Source: JBOHHR01 sp050740975
GTDB taxonomy: Bacteria > Pseudomonadota > Gammaproteobacteria > JBOHHR01
Reading direction: 5' to 3'
DNA: 9,423 nt
Assembly: GCA_050740975.1 (NCBI GenBank)
Contig: JBOIEE010000350.1
Location: 1-9,423, forward strand
The position numbers and the translations under genes were made by a program. The notes beneath the pieces were generated by a model. It was not told the DNA's origin, ran no database searches, and saw only the letters and a list, made by a program, of their open reading frames with translations. This document shows positions 1 to 6,441 of this stretch, in pieces (the first letter of the stretch is position 1; the number at the start of each line of letters is the position of its first letter).

Positions 1-23
1 GCTCAGAATATTGCGCCTCGCCA

Positions 24-1085
24 TTACAATTGCGATAACGACATTCCCTTGAGACCTTTGGCATCGGCGGTAAATTGCTCGCGTTCGGCGGTGGGCATGG
101 GGATCAGCCCTCTGTCCGCCAGATATCCCTCCTCGCCCCAAGCCTTTTCGCTGGTGAACTCCGCGAGGAATTCCTTGATCCCGGGGATGACGTCCACATG
201 CGCTTTCTTGACGTAAATATACAAAGGCCGCGAAATGGGATAGGACCCATCGGAAATGGTCTCGAACTCGGGCGCTACGCCTTCCACCAAAGAGCCTTGG
301 ACCTTATCGGTATTCTGATCCAAGAAGCTGAATCCAAATACGCCCAAGGCATTGGGATTAGCTTCCAGCTTCTGCACGATTAGGTTATCGTTTTCGCCCG
401 CTTCGATATAGGCGCCATCCTCCCGAACCGTGTGGCAGATGGCCTTAAACTTATCCCCGTCCGACTCATTTATCGACTTGATCCAGCCGAAGCTCTTGCA
501 ACCCCCTTCCAAGGCCATTTCCGCGAAGGCATCTCGGGTACCAGAGGTGGGCGGTGGTCCTAGCACCTCGATCTTTGCGTCCGGCAGCGCGCTGTTGATG
601 TCTTTCCATGTCTTATAGGGGTTCGGCAGCAGTTTCTCCGCGCCACTGGGATCGGGTATTTCCTTGGCCAGAGCCAAGTACACGTCTTTTAGAGAGAGGC
701 CAAGCTGTGGCGATTGCTTGGAATTTGCGAGGGCGATCCCGTCATAACCGACCTTCACCTCTACGATGTCGGTAACGCCGTTTTTCTGGCATTGCGCAAA
801 CTCCGAATCCTTCATCCGGCGCGAGGCGTTGGCGATGTCCGGATGCTCCACACCCACCCCGGCGCAGAACAGCTTCATACCGCCACCGGTACCCGTCGCC
901 TCGACCTTCGGTGTTTTTAACCCGCTAGCCTGGCCGAAGTGCTCCGCCACAACAGTGGCGAACGGGTATACCGTAGACGAACCGACGATGCTGATATAGT
1001 CCCGCGCCGCCTGTGCCACCGTGGAAAAACCGGTTCCCGCTACGGCTAGCACCAGCCCTAATTTAAGCGATCGTGTATACAACAT
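24..1085 (-). CDS. pstS: Phosphate ABC transporter periplasmic substrate-binding protein PstS
   Basis: This is the periplasmic phosphate-binding component of the PstSCAB high-affinity phosphate importer, 353 residues with the chosen start. Residues 1-26 form a signal peptide: basic start (R5, K8), hydrophobic core, then an AQA cleavage motif before ARDYIS. The mature protein opens with the PstS phosphate-loop motif GSSTVYPF (35-42), followed by GTGGG (65-69), ANASRRM (85-91), GYDGIAL and TSGTRDAF, all typical phosphate-contacting regions of the family. An in-frame ATG lies 12 nt upstream, but a perfect GGAGG sits 5 nt before the ATG at 1085, which decides the start. The gene ends 23 bases from the window edge, so any pstC/pstA/pstB would lie outside to the left. 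A PhoB box upstream indicates control by phosphate starvation. The sequence looks intact and the family call is firm. Confidence 0.95.
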   Translation of the reverse strand: MLYTRSLKLGLVLAVAGTGFSTVAQAARDYISIVGSSTVYPFATVVAEHFGQASGLKTPKVEATGTGGGMKLFCAGVGVEHPDIANASRRMKDSEFAQCQKNGVTDIVEVKVGYDGIALANSKQSPQLGLSLKDVYLALAKEIPDPSGAEKLLPNPYKTWKDINSALPDAKIEVLGPPPTSGTRDAFAEMALEGGCKSFGWIKSINESDGDKFKAICHTVREDGAYIEAGENDNLIVQKLEANPNALGVFGFSFLDQNTDKVQGSLVEGVAPEFETISDGSYPISRPLYIYVKKAHVDVIPGIKEFLAEFTSEKAWGEEGYLADRGLIPMPTAEREQFTADAKGLKGMSLSQL

Positions 1086-1090
1086 ACAAA

Positions 1091-1095
1091 CCTCC
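1091..1095 (-). promoter_or_regulatory. Ribosome binding site of pstS
   Basis: The minus strand reads GGAGG, then 5 nt, then the ATG at 1085. The site overlaps the upstream in-frame ATG (1097-1095), so it cannot serve that codon and fixes the pstS start at 1085. Confidence 0.85.
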
Positions 1096-1201
1096 ATAAC
1101 ACTTATATTTCAATGGGGTAACAAAAACTCGAGCTACCTTTGGCCAAAAACGGTTCACGGGCGTGCACCTGCATGGCGAGTGATTGCTTTTAGGGTCCAC
1201 C

Positions 1202-1207
1202 ATACTA
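1202..1207 (-). promoter_or_regulatory. Putative -10 element of the pstS promoter
   Basis: The minus strand reads TAGTAT, matching TATAAT at four of six positions including the conserved first TA and the final AT. It begins exactly 10 bp downstream of the Pho box, the spacing known for PhoB-activated promoters, in which the Pho box replaces the -35 element. Transcription would start near 1195 and give a leader of about 110 nt before pstS. Confidence 0.55.
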
Positions 1208-1217
1208 CCGAGCAAAT

Positions 1218-1235
1218 GTGACAGTTTTGTTACAC
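1218..1235 (-). promoter_or_regulatory. PhoB binding site (Pho box) upstream of pstS
   Basis: The minus strand reads GTGTAAC-AAAA-CTGTCAC. This is the 7-4-7 layout of a Pho box (consensus CTGTCAT, A/T-rich 4-mer, CTGTCAT). The second half matches at six of seven positions and the first is weaker, at four of seven. It lies 133 bp upstream of the pstS ATG and 10 bp upstream of a -10 element. PhoB control of pstS is known in many proteobacteria. A further isolated CTGTCAC occurs at 1336-1342 on the same strand, but I see no good partner at 11-bp spacing. Confidence 0.65.
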
Positions 1236-1288
1236 GGCAGGTACTGAGCCCCGCCGCGCTTAGGTGCATACCTGGACCCGTCCAAATT

Positions 1289-1317
1289 TTGACCTGACCG
1301 GCCAGAGCGGTTATTAG
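1289..1317 (+). promoter_or_regulatory. Weak sigma70-like promoter facing right
   Basis: TTGACC (1289-1294, five of six matches to TTGACA) is followed by a 17-bp spacer and TATTAG (1312-1317, four of six matches to TATAAT). It would start transcription near 1325, giving either a leader of about 275 nt for the small gene at 1602 or a non-coding transcript. It rests on motif matching alone. Confidence 0.3.
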
Positions 1318-1535
1318 GCTAATTGATACAACAACGTGACAGTGTCTCGACGCGATGTGCAGTGCCTGGCGTAGACAAACTGCCCTGGCGATTAAAGTCA
1401 GGTACCGGTAATGCTGTACCCTTTAAGCAACATACAGCCTTGATGGCCTTCTTAGATTACCGGGGTTCTTGGTTAACCCATTAACTCAATGATGCGAAAA
1501 GTTTCTCAAAATTTGTTTCAGGGCCTTTACGACTG

Positions 1536-1566
1536 TTGTAACAATCGTTATTCTATGTTGTACAAT
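1536..1566 (+). promoter_or_regulatory. Putative promoter of the small plus-strand gene
   Basis: A good -10 candidate, TACAAT (1561-1566, five of six matches), lies 35 bp upstream of the ATG at 1602. The best -35 candidate is TTGTAA at 1536-1541 with a long 19-bp spacer. The -10 overlaps a perfect 8-bp palindrome TTGTACAA (1558-1565), and a similar TTGTAACAA lies at 1536-1544. These could be operator half-sites, though no regulator is evident. Confidence 0.4.
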
Positions 1567-1601
1567 AAACACATAGTTCTCCATTAGTGGAATCAGAAAG
1601 C

Positions 1602-1829
1602 ATGGCCTCCGAAACAATGACTGAAAGCATCCCCTCTTCCCAAGCTCAAGTGCCAGAACCTCAACTCGTGGAGATCCTGAGTCACCATTACGGCGACGGG
1701 TTCGTATACCTCCTTAACGCTAGCCTAGAGGCTTGGTATAAGGTCGCGATAGCAAAGGGCTATGTCAGCGATGACGGGTATTTAACCCGCAAAGGGCGGG
1801 CATTACTAGCCAGTTACCATTACGCTTAA
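1602..1829 (+). CDS. Small hypothetical protein, 75 residues
   Basis: I do not recognise this gene. From the ATG at 1602 the product is 75 residues. Roughly the first 20 are Ser/Glu/Pro/Gln-rich and probably disordered. The rest looks like a compact folded domain with aromatic-rich stretches (HHYGDGFVYLL, EAWYKVA) and a C-terminal DDGYLTRKGRALL that resembles the wing and last helix of a winged-helix fold. There is no signal peptide or membrane segment. No strong ribosome binding site distinguishes the ATG at 1602 from a GTG at 1587 or an ATG at 1617. It is the only plus-strand gene, convergent with gcvT and divergent from pstS, with an apparent promoter of its own. DNA binding is only a guess from the C-terminal pattern. 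Confidence 0.6.
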   Translation: MASETMTESIPSSQAQVPEPQLVEILSHHYGDGFVYLLNASLEAWYKVAIAKGYVSDDGYLTRKGRALLASYHYA

Positions 1830-1871
1830 AGGCGCTTCGAATTATTAACGCCCTGGCGACCGTGGCAACAT

Positions 1872-3008
1872 TCATCGCCGATAGCGATGCGCGACGAACG
1901 GCAACTCGACCACTGTGACGGAAAGCAACTGGCCTCGTCTCCGCGTCCAAAGCGGGGTGCCGGGGGCGGCTTGGGCGCTGTTCACATATCCCATGGCGAC
2001 TGGTCGGTCCAGATAGGGGCTGTAGCCGCCGCTAGACACAGCTCCCACCCGGTTTCCGTATTCATCCACCAGTTCCACATCATGGCGCACGGGCGCTTTG
2101 CCCTCCGGTTGCAAGCCCACGCGCACAGTATCGGGTCCCTGAGCGATTTGCTCGAACAGCACCCGAGCCCCTGGAAAACCGCCCGCACGAGTGCCTCCAG
2201 GCCGCCGTGACCGCCCTATCACCCAATCCAGCCGGGCTTCGACGGGAGTTGTTTGCTCGGTTAGATCCTGGCCGTAAAGACACAAGCCCGCTTCCAGACG
2301 CAACGAATCCCTCGCGCCCAGCCCGGCCGGTTCGACTTCCGGGTTGTCCAGAAGCATACGCCCCAGCCGCTCTGCGGCGAGGGCGGGCACCGAGATCTCA
2401 AATCCATCCTCTCCCGTATAACCGCAGCGGCTCACGATGCAGTCTTGGCTTGCGATGCGAAACCGGCGAGCGCTCATGAAAGCCAGTGTATCCGTGTTTG
2501 GCGCAAAGCGCTGCAGCACCTGCGGCGCGGCAGGCCCTTGCAGCGCCAGTAGAGCGAGATTGGGGAGTGGCTGTACACGAAACCCCGGCCCTTCGTACCC
2601 ATTCAAGTAACGTAGATCCCGATCCGTGCAGGCCGCGTTCACGACCATAAACAGGCTTTCTCCCAAATCGATGACCATTAGATCATCCAGGATCCCTCCG
2701 GCTTCGTTGGTAAACACCGTGTAGCGTTGGCGATAGTGCCCTAGCCCTACGATGTCGCTAGGTACCAAGCCCTCCAATACCTCACGGCACGACTCCCCCC
2801 CCATCATCAACTGACCCATGTGCGAGACATCGAATAAGCTCGCCTGCGCGCGCGTATGCAAATGCTCCCGCTTGATGCCGCCGGAATAGTGCACGGGCAT
2901 GTGGTATCCCGCAAACGGCGCCATCTTAGCCTTGAGCTCTAGATGCAAAGGGTGTAAGGGTGTTTTTTTTAATTCGTTCAACGCTGTTCCGCCCATCCAA
3001 CTGCTCAT
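1872..3008 (-). CDS. gcvT: Glycine cleavage system aminomethyltransferase (T-protein)
   Basis: T-protein transfers the aminomethyl carbon from H-protein-bound lipoamide to tetrahydrofolate, giving 5,10-methylene-THF and ammonia. The 378-residue product is close to the usual length of about 365. Visible family motifs are FDVSHMGQ (59-66), GGILDDLMV (104-112, with the conserved aspartates near the E. coli catalytic Asp101), LALQGPAA, GYTGEDGFEI (196-205) and RDSLRLEAGLCLYGQD (233-248). The C-terminal barrel domain runs from about 285 to 375. The KGCYxGQE motif of YgfZ is absent, so this is a true GcvT type. The start at 3008 lies 4 nt after the preceding gene's stop and gives the expected N-terminus. 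An open frame back to 3116 overlaps the neighbour and is unlikely, and the ATG at 2996 is an alternative. No gcvH or gcvP is in the window. It is probably the last gene of a three-gene operon. Confidence 0.93.
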   Translation of the reverse strand: MSSWMGGTALNELKKTPLHPLHLELKAKMAPFAGYHMPVHYSGGIKREHLHTRAQASLFDVSHMGQLMMGGESCREVLEGLVPSDIVGLGHYRQRYTVFTNEAGGILDDLMVIDLGESLFMVVNAACTDRDLRYLNGYEGPGFRVQPLPNLALLALQGPAAPQVLQRFAPNTDTLAFMSARRFRIASQDCIVSRCGYTGEDGFEISVPALAAERLGRMLLDNPEVEPAGLGARDSLRLEAGLCLYGQDLTEQTTPVEARLDWVIGRSRRPGGTRAGGFPGARVLFEQIAQGPDTVRVGLQPEGKAPVRHDVELVDEYGNRVGAVSSGGYSPYLDRPVAMGYVNSAQAAPGTPLWTRRRGQLLSVTVVELPFVAHRYRR

Positions 3009-3012
3009 TCGA

Positions 3013-3309
3013 TCAGCGCCGGTAAAATGAATCGTCATAGAAACCACTTTCACGCGACATGCGGTCCCACATGAAGGAGGGACCCAAAACCGGTATGGAC
3101 GGATCGATGAGCACAATGACCGCCTTGGTCAACCAGCTCAAACACACCAGAGTGAAGCCCAAGATAAATAAAGGGCGGTAAGGATATTTTTCGTCCGTTA
3201 TCGAGCCTGTTTGGCTTCTTCGCGCGAGGTAGAAGTAAATACCTGCAAAAAGAACCACCGCTCCGAAGACACCGACGGTCGCCGCCAAACTATTCACGCT
3301 TTCTAACAT
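3013..3309 (-). CDS. Small two-helix inner-membrane protein of unknown function
   Basis: The product is 98 residues and I do not recognise the family. Two hydrophobic segments are clear, at about residues 6-28 and 46-68. They are separated by a short basic/polar loop (ARRSQTGSITDEKYPYRP) and followed by a tail of about 30 residues that is rich in Asp, Arg, Ser and Tyr and ends DDSFYRR. The positive residues after the first helix (R, R) suggest the loop is cytoplasmic. There is no signal-peptidase site, heme motif or cysteine pair. The ATG at 3309 is preferred over the adjacent GTG at 3312, and no strong ribosome binding site is visible. The gene lies about 23 nt after the dehydrogenase stop and 4 nt before gcvT, so it is likely co-transcribed and perhaps translationally coupled to gcvT. 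A membrane anchor or electron-transfer partner for the upstream dehydrogenase is possible but only suggested by position. Confidence 0.75.
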   Translation of the reverse strand: MLESVNSLAATVGVFGAVVLFAGIYFYLARRSQTGSITDEKYPYRPLFILGFTLVCLSWLTKAVIVLIDPSIPVLGPSFMWDRMSRESGFYDDSFYRR

Positions 3310-3332
3310 CACACGATCTTAGTACTTCTGTT

Positions 3333-6254
3333 TCAATGCCATGGGGGCGGGCACTCTGACGCCGCTAAGTATTTGTGAAACACTTGAACGGGGTGCAACA
3401 CGTCCAACTCAAGGGCTTGGCGAATCTGCTGGCGACAACTGCTGCCGGTTGCGATCACCAGGGTCTCGGACCGGGCGCGGCGAACGCTAGGCAAGAGGAC
3501 CAATTCCGCGATCTGGAGCGACAGATCATAGTGCTGACTTTGGTAACCGAACAGACCCGCCATACCACAGCACCCGGATGGAATCAAAGCAACCTTTGCT
3601 TGCGGTATTAATCCTAAAGCGTCCACGCTCGGTTGCGATCCGGCCAAGGCTTTTTGATGGCAATGTACGTGTAACACGATCTCCTTGGGTGCCGGATTAA
3701 AAGCCAAGCCGTGCTCGTCCATACCCGCTAAAAATTCTTCGAAAACCACGATGCGCTTCGCGATAGCCCTTGCCTGTTCGCGGATGTCGGCACTTTCTAA
3801 CAGATCGAGTAGCTCATCGCGGTAGGTATACACTTCAGAGGGCTCCAGACCAATGATGGGCAACTCCGGGAAACGTTGCAGCACACGGATCGCGCCCAAC
3901 ATCGTCTTGCGTGCTCGCCGCAATAGCCCCAGGCTCACTTCCATACGCCCAGACGATACGCAAGGTGTTACGTAAACCATGAGTCCTAGTCGCTCCAAAA
4001 CCTCCACCGCCGCCCGACCGATCTCGGGCTCATAGTATTCCGTGATCGGATCCACCAACAGCACCACGGCCGATCTGGCCCTTAGGGGCTGGGGCCTCCC
4101 CTTGCACCACGAGCTGAAACGCTTGCGCGCCAAGCGAGGCAGCTGACGCGCCTTATGGATCCCCAGCAGGCGTTTCGCCGCCGCGCTCCCCAGTACCGCA
4201 TTGCTAAACCAGGGCGCATAGCTCGCAGCCTTGCTGAGGGCGCTAAAGCGGGCGAGAACCTCAGTGCGCCAAGAAACGCCGTGTCGGTCCTGGTAATACT
4301 GCAGGAACTCCGCCTTCATGCGCGCCATATCCACGTTCGCCGGGCATTCTGCGCGACACCCTTTGCACTCCAAACAAAGATCGAGGGCCATTTTCAGCTC
4401 CTCGATCGCTAAAGGCCGGTCCGCCGCATCGCCAGCCAATAACAGCCGGAAAAGGTTAGCGCGTCCTCGAGTCGTGTGCAATTCTTCCCCCAGGGCGCGA
4501 TAAGACGGGCACATAGTGCCTGCCCCCGTCTTCTGCACACAAACTCCAGCTCCGTGGCAACGTGCTGCGGCGCCTAATATACCGCCCGTCTCGCCCCAGT
4601 CGAAGTGGGTTGGCGTGAAACTCTTGTGGGCGGACTCCGTTTGCGCCCGCAGGTGTGACAGCAGATCCGGGGGGTTCACAACGGCGCCCGGATTCAGCAG
4701 ATTATCGGGATCAAAAGCACGCTTCAAGGTGACCAGCTGCTGCGTGATCGGGCCCCCCAGGGTGTCGGAGAGAAAGCGCGCGCGCAGCCGCCCGTCTCCG
4801 TGCTTGGCAGAAAAGGAGCCGCGATAACGCGCCACAATCGCCGCTACTCCTTGCATGACGTGAGCGAAAATCGCGCGCTCACTGCCTAAACGTAGATCCA
4901 ACAGCGGTCGTAGATGCAGCACCCCCATGCCGGCCGATCCGTATACCACACAGGTGGTGCCATATTGGCGCAACAGCTCTTGCACCTCGCGTAGGTAAGC
5001 CGGCAGATCCGAAACTGCCACCGCGCTATCCTCAATACCCGTTACCGGCTTACGGTCCGCCGTCATGCCCATCAGCAGGCCAAGCCCGGCACGGCGCAGA
5101 GCCCAGGCGCGGTCCGCCTCTTCTGCTCGTAACACTGGATAAGCATAACCAAGCCCATGCGAGCGATAGGTCTCGAGCAAAGCATCGCAAGCCTGGCTCG
5201 CCTGCCTCGCATCATCACCGGAGAACTCTACTAACAATACCGCCGCCGGATCGCCTTCGACCCAAAACCGATTTCGGGATTGTTCGGTGTTGTTCCAAGT
5301 CAAGGCGAGAACATGACGGTCCAAAATCTCTATCGCGCTGGGGGCAGCGAAGAGGGCTACTGAAACAGCCTCCAGAGCCTCCTCTAACGCGTGAAAATGC
5401 GGACATACAAGCAGGCGCGCCCGTGGGATCGGTTCCAAGCGCAGGCTGATCTCGGTGACGAGCGCTAAGGTGCCTTCGCTGCCACAGAGGAGAGGCGTTA
5501 GATTAAACGGCGTACCGTCTGCCACCCAGGGCTGCTGTCGGGCGATGACATCCAAAGCGTATCCCGCATTATTCGGGATCCCCCGAGCGCTCGGATAGCG
5601 ATCCAGAACAGTTCCACGGTGCGCTTCGAGGATGGCATGCAGCGTGCGATAAATTTCCCCTTCTCGGCCGGGCGCGCGTAGCTTGCGCTGCCGCTCCGCC
5701 TCCGCTGTAGGTTGAAAGCTCACCAAGTTGCCATCGCTTAATAGCGCTTCGACGCCGACCACGTGCTCGCGCGTCGTGCGGTAACGCAAGGCATGGGCGC
5801 CCCAGGCATTATTGCCCAACATGCCACCGATGGTGCATCGGTTCGCCGTAGAGGGATCGGGGGCAAACATCAATCCATGTCCTTGCAACTGGGTGTTCAG
5901 TTCAGCGAGCACCACACCGGGCTGCACCCTGGCCTCCCGAGCTGTGGCGCTAACCGCGATGATCTCGTTCATGTGACGGGAGAAATCGATCACAAGACCG
6001 GGACCCACACATTGACCCGCTAAGCTAGTACCGGCACCGCGGGCAATAAGAGAGATCCCTTCACTAGCGGCAAATCGCATAGTTTTACGGCAGTCCTCGG
6101 TATCCTGAGGACGCACCACGCCTAATGGCAGGAACTCGTAAGGGGATGCGTCGGTGGAAAAAAGACGGCGAGTTAGATCGTCGGTGAGGACTTCGCCTTT
6201 GATCTCCCGGGCCAATCGCGAACCTTGTGTTCTTTCTAGCTTATTTTGATGCAT
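3333..6254 (-). CDS. Large FAD-binding and Fe-S dehydrogenase, YdiJ / D-2-hydroxy-acid dehydrogenase family
   Basis: This 973-residue single-chain flavo-iron-sulfur oxidoreductase resembles E. coli YdiJ (about 1018 residues), a family that oxidises D-2-hydroxy acids such as D-2-hydroxyglutarate or D-lactate. The FAD_binding_4 domain (about 45-270) carries RGAGTSLAGQ (72-81), TIGGMLGNNAWG (141-152) and GSEGTL (258-263). The FAD-oxidase C domain spans about 280-525 and ends FDPDNLLNPG. Ferredoxin-type cysteines are C566, C572 and C582, then C627, C630, C633 and C637. The CCG domain follows, with HCHQKAL (864-870), SGCCGMAG (893-900) and GSSCRQQI. Oddities are that the usual paired-histidine motif reads YGSAGMGVLH (438-447), with Ser where His is expected; SAKHGDG (482-488) has Lys for the usual Glu; and the first CCG motif and EPSC motif lack cysteines. 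The family is certain but the substrate is not: 2-hydroxyglutarate, lactate, glycolate or something else. It is the first gene of a likely operon with the membrane protein and gcvT. Confidence 0.88.
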   Translation of the reverse strand: MHQNKLERTQGSRLAREIKGEVLTDDLTRRLFSTDASPYEFLPLGVVRPQDTEDCRKTMRFAASEGISLIARGAGTSLAGQCVGPGLVIDFSRHMNEIIAVSATAREARVQPGVVLAELNTQLQGHGLMFAPDPSTANRCTIGGMLGNNAWGAHALRYRTTREHVVGVEALLSDGNLVSFQPTAEAERQRKLRAPGREGEIYRTLHAILEAHRGTVLDRYPSARGIPNNAGYALDVIARQQPWVADGTPFNLTPLLCGSEGTLALVTEISLRLEPIPRARLLVCPHFHALEEALEAVSVALFAAPSAIEILDRHVLALTWNNTEQSRNRFWVEGDPAAVLLVEFSGDDARQASQACDALLETYRSHGLGYAYPVLRAEEADRAWALRRAGLGLLMGMTADRKPVTGIEDSAVAVSDLPAYLREVQELLRQYGTTCVVYGSAGMGVLHLRPLLDLRLGSERAIFAHVMQGVAAIVARYRGSFSAKHGDGRLRARFLSDTLGGPITQQLVTLKRAFDPDNLLNPGAVVNPPDLLSHLRAQTESAHKSFTPTHFDWGETGGILGAAARCHGAGVCVQKTGAGTMCPSYRALGEELHTTRGRANLFRLLLAGDAADRPLAIEELKMALDLCLECKGCRAECPANVDMARMKAEFLQYYQDRHGVSWRTEVLARFSALSKAASYAPWFSNAVLGSAAAKRLLGIHKARQLPRLARKRFSSWCKGRPQPLRARSAVVLLVDPITEYYEPEIGRAAVEVLERLGLMVYVTPCVSSGRMEVSLGLLRRARKTMLGAIRVLQRFPELPIIGLEPSEVYTYRDELLDLLESADIREQARAIAKRIVVFEEFLAGMDEHGLAFNPAPKEIVLHVHCHQKALAGSQPSVDALGLIPQAKVALIPSGCCGMAGLFGYQSQHYDLSLQIAELVLLPSVRRARSETLVIATGSSCRQQIRQALELDVLHPVQVFHKYLAASECPPPWH

Positions 6255-6441
6255 CTACAAGCCGTCCCGGGCACCCTTTCATGCGACCGCCCATTGCTGG
6301 GACAGCAGCTCGACGTGTTCGTTCCAGCACCGTCTGCGTCCGCTCTCTCCTGCTTTGCACGACGTTTTTTCCGATAAACGAGGCGTGCCGGCAGCGCGTC
6401 GCCCATATGGCGCGAGTACAGCCCGCCCGGGGCGCGACCGG
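6255..6441. other. Non-coding gap between the dehydrogenase operon and the hsdR remnant
   Basis: I see no supported gene in these 187 bp. The region must carry the start signals of the dehydrogenase operon, but I find no clear sigma70 promoter and only a poor GGGACGG-like ribosome binding site before 6254. An imperfect inverted repeat at 6357-6388 (GCACG and CGTTT arms around an 8-nt loop, with an internal bulge) contains a six-T run inside the structure, not after it, so it is a weak terminator candidate. The region marks the edge between the chromosomal genes on the left and the more GC-rich restriction-modification DNA on the right. Confidence 0.5.

Larger units (their letters stand above)
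1098..1586. other. Intergenic regulatory region between pstS and a divergent small gene
   Basis: This 0.5-kb stretch is visibly AT-richer than the flanking genes, especially at 1490-1586, and holds no convincing coding sequence. It separates two divergent genes. It contains the PhoB-type pstS promoter, a sigma70-like promoter facing right near 1289-1317, and promoter-like sequence just before the small plus-strand gene. A short inverted repeat (GGTAC at 1401-1405 with GTACC at 1416-1420, 10-nt loop) has no U-tract after it and is not called a terminator. Confidence 0.6.

Noticed and set aside
1103..1174. A 23-codon leader ORF between the predicted pstS transcription start and pstS
   Set aside because: It starts with ATG and ends just before the pstS ribosome binding site, but has no Shine-Dalgarno sequence and its length is within chance expectation.
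1336..1342. Second CTGTCAC on the minus strand as another Pho box
   Set aside because: Neither flanking 7-mer at the 11-bp repeat distance matches the consensus beyond three positions.
1830..1871. Possible bidirectional terminator between the small gene and gcvT
   Set aside because: Only a 4-bp GGCG/CGCC stem with a long loop and no U-tract is visible.
3009..3116. Longer gcvT start at 3116 (36 extra residues)
   Set aside because: It would overlap the membrane-protein gene by about 100 nt, and the extra residues do not look like a GcvT N-terminus.
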